Of a stretch of 32,285 nt of DNA, positions 25,284 through 32,285 are shown piece after piece. The DNA lies in the NCBI GenBank assembly GCA_902385225.1, contig CABMEU010000011.1, positions 1 through 32,285 on the forward strand, read 5' to 3'. How positions within the stretch are numbered: the first letter of the stretch is position 1; every line of letters begins with the position of its first letter. The position numbers and the translations under genes are program-made. The stretch is from an uncultured archaeon. Lineage in GTDB: Archaea > Iainarchaeota > Iainarchaeia > Iainarchaeales > JAAZKV01. Below the pieces are notes generated by a model, which had not been told where the DNA came from, did not search any database, and was given only the letters and a program-made list of their open reading frames with translations.

Positions 25284-26426
25284 TTAGCTCCTCAAGAACT
25301 TTAGCGCGGTTCCCATCATAAAGAAGTACTTTGGGTTTGTGGTGAGTTTTCCGACAAATTTCCCCGGCTCATCCATGTTTCCTTCTTTCTCCAAAAATTC
25401 CTCAATTCCTTTCTCTTTGAGTTTTTTAAATAGCGAATCAATTTCCTCGTTGCGAAGAGAATTAGCGTATCTTCTCAGCTTCCAGTGCAATTTGAGCTCT
25501 TTATTCAGCGGCTCCATTCTTTTTTCATAATCACTTATTTGGGCCTTGTTCTTCAATACATCCGCAATTGTCTCTCCAAGCACATTCCCGGCTTTCATTC
25601 CAAATACTACTCCGCCTCCGGTAGTAGCTTTTGTTTGGAACGCAGCGTCTCCGACAAGCGCGAGGTTTCCTTTGGTAATTCCCTCAAGAGGCGCCCCGCA
25701 TGGTATTAGCGCAGAATCATATTGGAATGGTCTGGTTCCAGAGAATTTCTCAGAAATAAATTTCTTAAGATTCTCAGAAACATTTTCTCCAAGCGTGCTT
25801 CCAAGACCTATCTTCGCCCTCTCTTTACTCAAAGGCACAACCCAAGCAAAGAATCCTTTGGCAAAATCCCCAAAGTGCACTTGCACCATTTTATCATCAA
25901 ATTTTCCTGAGCAAGTAGCCTGCATTGTGTGCACATAGCTTTCTTTTGGGGGATTTAATCCAAGTAAGTGCCTGACAGTGGAGTTTGCTCCATCAGCTCC
26001 TACAACATACTCCGCTTTTCTTAGCTCTCCTCTTCCGGATGTTTGCACAAATAAAGTATTGTTCCGCACATCAATTACTTTTGTATCAGTCGCGACGTGA
26101 ATATTGTATAATCTTGCCTTTCTTACTAGCGCTTGGTCAAATTTCTTTCTATCAACAACATAAGCCACAGTTTCCTTCTTCTTCACTGTAAGCATTGTTC
26201 CGTTAGGGGAAAAAATTTTTGCGCCCTTTATTTCATTTAAGAGTGATTCCCCTGGGGGAGTTCCAAGCTCATCAAGCCCTTTCTTTGAAATTAATACAGA
26301 GCAGTGCACTGGCTCCCCAATGTGCTCATGTTCCTCAAAAACAGTTGCCTCAACCCCAAGTTCCTTAAGTTTTAGAGCGGTAGAGAGCCCCGCGGGTCCC
26401 GCTCCAATAATTGCGACGTTATTCAT
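25284..26426 (-). CDS. Geranylgeranyl reductase family FAD-dependent oxidoreductase
   Basis: 'MNNVAIIGAGPAGLSTALKLKELGVEATVFEEHEHIGEPVHCSVLISKKGLDELG', 'VGADGANSTVRHLLG', 'LVGDAAFQTKATTGGGVVFGMKAG'. ATG at 26426 favoured; the track start is TTG 26435. Confidence 0.88.
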   Translation of the reverse strand: MNNVAIIGAGPAGLSTALKLKELGVEATVFEEHEHIGEPVHCSVLISKKGLDELGTPPGESLLNEIKGAKIFSPNGTMLTVKKKETVAYVVDRKKFDQALVRKARLYNIHVATDTKVIDVRNNTLFVQTSGRGELRKAEYVVGADGANSTVRHLLGLNPPKESYVHTMQATCSGKFDDKMVQVHFGDFAKGFFAWVVPLSKERAKIGLGSTLGENVSENLKKFISEKFSGTRPFQYDSALIPCGAPLEGITKGNLALVGDAAFQTKATTGGGVVFGMKAGNVLGETIADVLKNKAQISDYEKRMEPLNKELKLHWKLRRYANSLRNEEIDSLFKKLKEKGIEEFLEKEGNMDEPGKFVGKLTTNPKYFFMMGTALKFLRS

Positions 26427-26484
26427 AATATCCAACTAGTTGAAGCTCGTAGGTATTAAAATGATTTGCATTCTTTTCCTCATT

Positions 26485-26949
26485 ATGAAGAAAGTTTTTG
26501 TTTCAGGGTGCTATGATATTGTTCACGGCGGGCATGTTGAGTTCTTTAAACAGGCGAGAGCTCTTGGGGATTATTTGATTGTTTCATTTGCGAGCGACGA
26601 GGTTTTGAAGAAATACAAAGGGAGAAATCCTGGTCTTCCTGAAAAGCACAAAAAGTTTTTGCTCGAATCAATAAGATATGTTGATGAGGTTCATTCGAGC
26701 AGCAATGCTGATGATTATGTTCTTGATTTTAAAGAGACTTTTTTGAAAGCAAAACCCGATATTCTCGCAGTGACCGAGGATGATAAGCACGCTGAGAAGA
26801 AAAAAGCTCTCTGTGCGCAGATAGGGGCAAAGTATGTTGTTTTGCCAAAATCCCTTTCATTTGAAAAGATTTCCACTACCGAGCTAAGGGAGAGAATCTG
26901 CGGTGATGAGAATAAAACCGGCAAAGAGAATTCTAAAGAGAAGAAGTGA
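26485..26949 (+). CDS. Cytidylyltransferase-like nucleotidyltransferase (HxGH family)
   Basis: 'MKKVFVSGCYDIVHGGHVEFFKQARALGDYLIVSFASDEVLKKYKG...' and 'ISTTELRERI'. ATG at 26485 favoured; the track start is 26440. Confidence 0.75.
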   Translation: MKKVFVSGCYDIVHGGHVEFFKQARALGDYLIVSFASDEVLKKYKGRNPGLPEKHKKFLLESIRYVDEVHSSSNADDYVLDFKETFLKAKPDILAVTEDDKHAEKKKALCAQIGAKYVVLPKSLSFEKISTTELRERICGDENKTGKENSKEKK

Positions 26950-26978
26950 ATTAAGTTTAGAAATAAATATTCTGCTGT

Positions 26979-29756
26979 TTATGGCGAAGACCATTTAGGT
27001 TTTTCCGGTTCTTTTTCAGGAGTCAAGTGCTCAACAATTGTTTTTGGCTCCCCCATTTTGTGTCCAGGGTGGGCAAATCTGACGAAGAGTACGACAATGA
27101 TAATTGCGGCTATGATTAGGATTATGATGCCTATTAACAATGGGTCGCCCAAATTAATTTGTTGTATAATTCTCTTTGGTTCGTCGCTGCTTTGCAGCAC
27201 AACAGGAGGAGCTGTAAATTTCTCAAGAACATTCTGGTCAATCAGCAGATTCGCGGCTCCTGTGCTCATTTCTCCCAGTCCGTATGCTATAATCATTTTT
27301 GCTGATTTTGCAAGATTAACATCGAATTGAATTATCGGGTCATCTTTTAAAATAATGAAATTTGTGTCAGAGGTAATGCTTCTTGCAGAATTAATGAGCT
27401 CTTTTGGGATTATTTCCATGATTTTTAGTTCGGTTTCATTAGTGTCATTTGAAATGCTCAGTTCAAGCTTAACCTGCAGTTTGCCCTCTGCCCCCGCAAC
27501 CTTAATTAGTTTTATCTTTCTCTCAACCCCCGCTTTTTGAGTTAGATTCTGCGCTTTTGCTATTAATTCCTCGCTAAATCCAAGTGATCTTAATGTGTCC
27601 GCAAGTCCTGTTGGGCTTCCTGAGTAGATTTTTGTCGCGGTTGTTTCAACTTTCAGCGCGTTATTGAATATATCATATGCAGTTATCGCGCTGTTCGCTT
27701 TTGCAAGCGCTCCTTCAGGATTTGATAATAATAACCCTTGGGCCGCTGAGAGGTTAGAATCCGCGGAGTCTTTTCCCGCTTTTATTGCGGCTTGTATAAG
27801 TATGGACTCTTTTTTGAAATAAGCAATTAAATCATTCGCAGTTGACTGCTTTCCTATTGCGGTTTGTATTGCTTTTTGCGCTTTTTGCTTTGCCGTTGAA
27901 ACATTCTCAATTGAGACGTTTCTTGTCTTCTCTCCCACATTTCCCGCGAGGTCATAAGCAAGAGTCTTTAATGTGTAGTTCCCGTTTTCAAACAAAAGAG
28001 TGTTCAAATCGAAGTAAAAGTTCACGTCCTGCTTTATTGAGCTGTAAGTTGCATTATTGAACTCAAACTCCACTTTGTTGAGGAATCTGTTATCAGATGC
28101 GGTTACCACCACTCTTTTTGTTCCTGCAAAAGTATTGTTTGAATCAAGCCAATTTACTTCAGGAGACTCATCATCAAAATAAGTATATAATGTTGATGAA
28201 TCAGGCGAATTATCCGCTCTGCACCAGAAGCCGTATCTGTCAGGGGAGACATTTGTAGGAATTGTGTAGTTCGCTTCAATTGAACTCGAAAGTCCTGTTG
28301 TTACCTTGAGGTTTGTGTCAGATGAAGTTGGAGAATATGATTTGTATATTATTCTGGCATTGTTCGCGTCATCGCTGAATTCACAGCTAACCGCAATCAC
28401 ATCCCCCGCCTTAACATATGTTACAGCAACCCCGTTTTTTTCTATGGTAATTGAAGAGCTTACTTCAGCAGGGGTTATAGTAAATTCAGTAGTGAAACTG
28501 CTGTAATTTCCAGCCCTATCTGAGGTTCTTAATTTAAATCTGTACGAGGTGCCGTTTGAAAGCCCGGTAACATTATAACTTGCGGCCCCATAATTAACGT
28601 CAGTTTTTTTGGCGCCGTTCATATAAATCTCAACTTTGTAATTTCCAGAATTATTATCCGCGGCGGGCTCATCCCAGTAAAGTGTAACAGCGCCGTTGTC
28701 AGGGGAAGAGCTTATGTCAGTAGGCGGGCTTGGCGCAACATTATCATAAAGCACAGTTGTTGAATATGTGTTCCCGTCAGTGTTTCCCGCGCCGTCTCTG
28801 AATTTAACATAAATAGTTTTGTTCCAGTCGCTTCTTGAGCACCCGTATGAGCCGTTGTTATTAATGTTAAAATCCGCGTAGCTTGTGGCATAACTTACCC
28901 AGCTTGTCCAAGCTGACGCATTGCAGGAGAAAGCCATTGTGACTCCGCTGGTTCCAGCGCTGTGAGTTGTTGAAATAGTAAAAGTCGGCTTATCCAAATT
29001 AGTCCATCCTGAAAGGCTTATTGACCCGCTTGAGGGCGCGGTGTTATCATAAACAAAGGTTCTTGTCATTTGAGTCATTGTGTTTCCAATTGAATCATTC
29101 GCATCAAGAGTAATTGAATAAGTTTTCTCCGCGGAAACAATTGTGCTTAGCGCCGTTCCGCTTGCAACCGTGTTGCCGTCAATTTTCCCTGTTGCGGTTC
29201 CAATTGCTGTAGCGTCAGTGCAGGTGTAACTAAAAGTAATCCCTGAAATTGTTGTTGAGTTGAAATAATTTCCGTCAGCGGGAGAGCTTATTGTGCATGA
29301 GGGTGCGGCAGTATCAACCTGTATGTTTTTTGCATTTGCTAGTGACCCCGCCCCGCCTGTTGCAGGAAGTGTCAGAATCGCAGTGCTCGCATCCGCATTA
29401 GAAACAATTGTCGCCCCTCCGCCTGTGAGAGAGCCTGTTGATGAATAATCAAGGTCAGTTGTACTCTGCCCCGAGGCGATTACATAATTAAAATCCAAGA
29501 AGAGCACGCCTGTTTGGTCTCCACCTATGTAAGCAGCGCTTCCGCCCGAACTAAGAGTAATAGTTGGAGTTCCGCCCGAGATATTTACTAATTCATTAAA
29601 ATCAACGCGAACATTTATTGTGTCGCCCGCTTTGTAAGCGCCATTTGCAGTGGTTGAAGTAACATCAGATACAACAGGCGCGGCAAACACTCCAAACGAG
29701 ATTAAAATCAGCGCGAAAACCAGAATTGCCGTTTTAGAAAAGTTCATTTGCTTCAC
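26979..29756 (-). CDS. Large secreted surface protein with Ig-like/FN3-type domains and C-terminal TM anchor
   Basis: 925 aa. Signal peptide 'MNFSKTAILVFALILISFGVFAAP'; FN3-like 'PSPPTDISSSPDNGAVTLYWDEPAADNNSGNYKVEIYMNGAKKTDVNYGAASYNVTGLSNGTSYRFKLRTSDRAGNYS'; C-terminal 'LLIGIIILIIAAIIIVVLFVRFAHPG'. Confidence 0.8.
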   Translation of the reverse strand: MKQMNFSKTAILVFALILISFGVFAAPVVSDVTSTTANGAYKAGDTINVRVDFNELVNISGGTPTITLSSGGSAAYIGGDQTGVLFLDFNYVIASGQSTTDLDYSSTGSLTGGGATIVSNADASTAILTLPATGGAGSLANAKNIQVDTAAPSCTISSPADGNYFNSTTISGITFSYTCTDATAIGTATGKIDGNTVASGTALSTIVSAEKTYSITLDANDSIGNTMTQMTRTFVYDNTAPSSGSISLSGWTNLDKPTFTISTTHSAGTSGVTMAFSCNASAWTSWVSYATSYADFNINNNGSYGCSRSDWNKTIYVKFRDGAGNTDGNTYSTTVLYDNVAPSPPTDISSSPDNGAVTLYWDEPAADNNSGNYKVEIYMNGAKKTDVNYGAASYNVTGLSNGTSYRFKLRTSDRAGNYSSFTTEFTITPAEVSSSITIEKNGVAVTYVKAGDVIAVSCEFSDDANNARIIYKSYSPTSSDTNLKVTTGLSSSIEANYTIPTNVSPDRYGFWCRADNSPDSSTLYTYFDDESPEVNWLDSNNTFAGTKRVVVTASDNRFLNKVEFEFNNATYSSIKQDVNFYFDLNTLLFENGNYTLKTLAYDLAGNVGEKTRNVSIENVSTAKQKAQKAIQTAIGKQSTANDLIAYFKKESILIQAAIKAGKDSADSNLSAAQGLLLSNPEGALAKANSAITAYDIFNNALKVETTATKIYSGSPTGLADTLRSLGFSEELIAKAQNLTQKAGVERKIKLIKVAGAEGKLQVKLELSISNDTNETELKIMEIIPKELINSARSITSDTNFIILKDDPIIQFDVNLAKSAKMIIAYGLGEMSTGAANLLIDQNVLEKFTAPPVVLQSSDEPKRIIQQINLGDPLLIGIIILIIAAIIIVVLFVRFAHPGHKMGEPKTIVEHLTPEKEPEKPKWSSP

Positions 29757-29789
29757 TTTTTGTCATACTACTCAGGGTAAATGACTTTA

Positions 29790-30827
29790 TTAATCTTTTT
29801 TCCGCTGCTTTTTGGCGTTGTTCAGCCATGCAGACAGGTATTTTAGGAATACCGTGGCGTATGTTCCGCGCGGGAGGCAGAATTTGAACTCAATTTTGTT
29901 TTCCTCAACAATTTTGTATCCAAATTTCTCCGCGGTAAAAAATGTTTTCCTATCAAGCGTCCCTTTTCGAAATCTCTGCTCAAATTTTGTGGGCGCGACG
30001 CTTATGCTTCTTGTAAATGCTTTTGAGGCGCCCAGAGCATAAGAGCCGAACTGCTCCACAATTTCGCCGTGAATGTTATTGGGTTTTTTCTTCTCCGCAA
30101 GTTCATTAAGAATCGCGTTGAATCTTTTCGCCTGCGCCGCCTTGATTATTATTCTGACGCTTTTTGGCTCCGCGTGCAAAAACGCTCCCTCAAAATCCGC
30201 CGGATTTTTTTCTAAGAACTCAAACAGTTCCGTTTTTTTTGTGCCCGTTATTTTTTCATCCGCCAGGATTTCGCCCCACTTTTCCCATTTTTTTTCAATA
30301 AGCCCCTTTATCGCCCTGCTCTTCTCCGAATCGTGCTTATTTCTCTTTGTCAAGAATAGACGCAGTGCGTTTTCATACGCCTCCTTTTCTAGCGCCTCAA
30401 TTATTTCAATATTCTGCTCGCTGAATCTCTGCTTGCCAAAGTAGTTGCATATGAGTTCTTTTTTTGTTTTAAAATGCTTAAGTGATTCCTTTTCCCCTTC
30501 CTCAAGCTCCGCGCTGATAGTGAATTCATTCTCTTTGTGCTTTCCCACAAATATTCTCTCGTCGCTTTGTCCCTTGTACTTTATTTTAAAATTATCCTCA
30601 TCAACATCCCCGATTCGCTCAAGCGCGCAGAACCACTGCGTAGTTTTGGCGTTTTTGTCTTTTACTCCGGCAAACCAAACCGGTTTGATTCCAATTTTAT
30701 TTACCGCTTCCTTGTGGCTCATTCCTTTCTTCTCCAGAAGATAATAGTAGTAGTTTCCTTTTTCTTTCAAGTGCGGGTTAAAAAGTTCCTTTACGCTGAA
30801 TGTTTCTGTGGAAAGAAGGTATTTCAT
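29790..30827 (-). CDS. truD: tRNA pseudouridine synthase TruD family
   Basis: 'FAGVKDKNAKTTQWFCALERI' (GxKD motif), 'NYFGKQRFS', 'LPRGTYATVFLKYL'. Confidence 0.88.
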   Translation of the reverse strand: MKYLLSTETFSVKELFNPHLKEKGNYYYYLLEKKGMSHKEAVNKIGIKPVWFAGVKDKNAKTTQWFCALERIGDVDEDNFKIKYKGQSDERIFVGKHKENEFTISAELEEGEKESLKHFKTKKELICNYFGKQRFSEQNIEIIEALEKEAYENALRLFLTKRNKHDSEKSRAIKGLIEKKWEKWGEILADEKITGTKKTELFEFLEKNPADFEGAFLHAEPKSVRIIIKAAQAKRFNAILNELAEKKKPNNIHGEIVEQFGSYALGASKAFTRSISVAPTKFEQRFRKGTLDRKTFFTAEKFGYKIVEENKIEFKFCLPRGTYATVFLKYLSAWLNNAKKQRKKD

Positions 30828-30897
30828 ATTATTTCACTTGAAAAAAACTATTTTGTTCTCTGTGGAGGCTCGTTTGCCCTGTCTTTATGGCTTATAC

Positions 30898-32202
30898 TTA
30901 TCTTCCGATGCTTAAGTAGTTAAACCCAAGTTCCCTCATTTTTTTTGGCTCAAAAATATTTCTCCCGTCAATCACATTCGGCTCTTTCATGAGGCTCTTT
31001 ATTTTCTTCAAATCAAGCCGTTTAAATTCTTCCCAATCCGTGGCGATTAGAAGCGCATCGCATCCGCTGATTGCATCATAAGCGTCTTTGGCGAATATTT
31101 CCTTTGGGAAGATACTTTTTGCATTATCCATTGCCTTTGGGTCAAAAAAACTTAACAGCGCCCCGCGCTTAAGAAGTATTTTTGATATTTTAACCGCCGG
31201 CGATTCTCTCGCATCATCAGTATTCGCTTTAAACGCGAGCCCAAGCACCGCTATTTTTTTTCCTTTTACCCCGCGGACAAGCTGTTCAATTTTCTTGAAA
31301 GTTAATTCAAGCTGCCTTTGATTAACTTCCTCAATTCTGTCAATTACCCCGTTCTTAAGCCCGTTTTTTTTCATGGTGCTGATAAACGCCCTAATATCCT
31401 TTGGAAAACAGCTTCCGCCGTACCCGAGCCCCGCTTTGAGGAATTTGGGACCGATTCGCTCATCCATTCCCACTCCAATTGAAACATCCTCAATATTCGC
31501 CCCCACTTTCTCGCAGAGCTGTGAAACTTCATTTATGAAGGAAAGTCTTAGCGCGAGCATGGAGTTGCTTGCATACTTTATGATTTCAGCGCTCTTTGTG
31601 TCAGTGAGAAGGATTTTTTTCTTCTCATTTTCCCCCGCCGCGTAAAGTTCGTGAAGAATTTTTCTCGCCTCTTCCGACTCAGAGCCGATTACCACTCTCT
31701 CCGAGTGAAAATCCTCTATTGCGCTTCCTTCCGCCAAAAACTCGGGATTTGAGATAACATCAAACTTAATTCTTGCGCCTCTTCTCTTTAATTCATTCTC
31801 AATTATTCCCCCGACCCACTCCGCGGTTCCAACAGGCACAGTGCTTTTATCAACAATAATTTTGTACTCGTTCATGTGCTTTCCTATTTGCTCCGCGGCT
31901 TCCTTAAAGTAACACATATTCGCTTCACCTTTCTCGTTTTGAGGGGTGCCGACAGCAATGAAAATTATTTGTGAATTCTCAACAGCCTCTTTTGAATCAG
32001 AGGTAAATGAAATAGTTCCAGAGCTGATGCATTTCTTTAGCAGCTCCTCAAGCCCCGGCTCGTAAATCGGGCTTATTCCTTTCTGCAGAAGGGCAATCTT
32101 CTCCTTGTCAACATCAAGGCAGATTACTTTATGCCCCCCTTCCGCAAAGCAAGCCCCCGCGATTAATCCGACATACCCTGTTCCGATTATTGAGATATTC
32201 AT
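30898..32202 (-). CDS. UDP-glucose/GDP-mannose 6-dehydrogenase family
   Basis: 'MNISIIGTGYVGLIAGACFAEGGHKVICLDVDKEKI', 'NPEFLAEGSAIEDF', 'KAGLGYGGSCFPKDIRAF', 'VLGLAFKANTDDARESPAVKI'. Confidence 0.92.
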   Translation of the reverse strand: MNISIIGTGYVGLIAGACFAEGGHKVICLDVDKEKIALLQKGISPIYEPGLEELLKKCISSGTISFTSDSKEAVENSQIIFIAVGTPQNEKGEANMCYFKEAAEQIGKHMNEYKIIVDKSTVPVGTAEWVGGIIENELKRRGARIKFDVISNPEFLAEGSAIEDFHSERVVIGSESEEARKILHELYAAGENEKKKILLTDTKSAEIIKYASNSMLALRLSFINEVSQLCEKVGANIEDVSIGVGMDERIGPKFLKAGLGYGGSCFPKDIRAFISTMKKNGLKNGVIDRIEEVNQRQLELTFKKIEQLVRGVKGKKIAVLGLAFKANTDDARESPAVKISKILLKRGALLSFFDPKAMDNAKSIFPKEIFAKDAYDAISGCDALLIATDWEEFKRLDLKKIKSLMKEPNVIDGRNIFEPKKMRELGFNYLSIGR

Positions 32203-32285
32203 TACAGTAGAGCTGTTTGTTTTACTTTAAAAGTCTTTTAGTTCATTCCTGCTCTTGGACTTTTGAATAAAAACTTAGAAATTAG

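Noticed and set aside
25546-25938. 130-aa plus-strand ORF opposite the geranylgeranyl reductase gene
   Set aside because: Antisense to conserved FAD-binding reductase sequence.
30073-30444. Plus-strand ORFs opposite truD (30073-30444, 30445-30744, 30537-30923)
   Set aside because: All antisense to the TruD reading frame, Ser/Phe/Leu-rich, no motif.
1-32285. CRISPR arrays, transposases, integrases or insertion-sequence termini
   Set aside because: No regularly spaced direct repeats, no recombinase or transposase motifs and no rRNA genes were seen in the ORF track or the intergenic sequence.

Overview
The window looks like an archaeal chromosome segment, probably from a DPANN-type lineage. 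The lineage is an inference from archaeal class III prepilin signals, geranylgeranyl reductase, archaeal-type Ogg, PAC2, a bulge-helix-bulge tRNA intron, TATA boxes with leaderless starts, and GGTGAT Shine-Dalgarno sites. The left two thirds is dominated by cell-surface and type IV filament genes. These include a class III-signal protein with two LamG domains (766 aa), an 806-aa protein with two T2SSF domains, a run of small pilin-like or membrane-anchored Cys-rich proteins (5.4-9.9 kb), and a 1556-aa secreted or anchored protein of no recognised family. On the opposite strand lies a separate TadA-like ATPase plus two single-domain TadB/TadC-like proteins (17.9-21.2 kb). The right third is mostly housekeeping: DUF192, Ogg, a rubrerythrin-like protein, a cis-prenyltransferase, an HD phosphohydrolase, tRNA-Gln(CUG) with a 31-nt intron, geranylgeranyl reductase, a nucleotidyltransferase, TruD and a UDP-sugar dehydrogenase, plus a 925-aa Ig/FN3-type surface protein. 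The items I consider most worth following are the divided pilus locus with its LamG filament protein, the giant orphan surface protein, a candidate plus-strand structured RNA near 21.4-21.6 kb, an in-frame TAG followed by a coding-like 28-codon tail (10787-10876), the BHB intron tRNA, and several intergenic dyads. All family calls come from reading the translations by eye; no database search was run.
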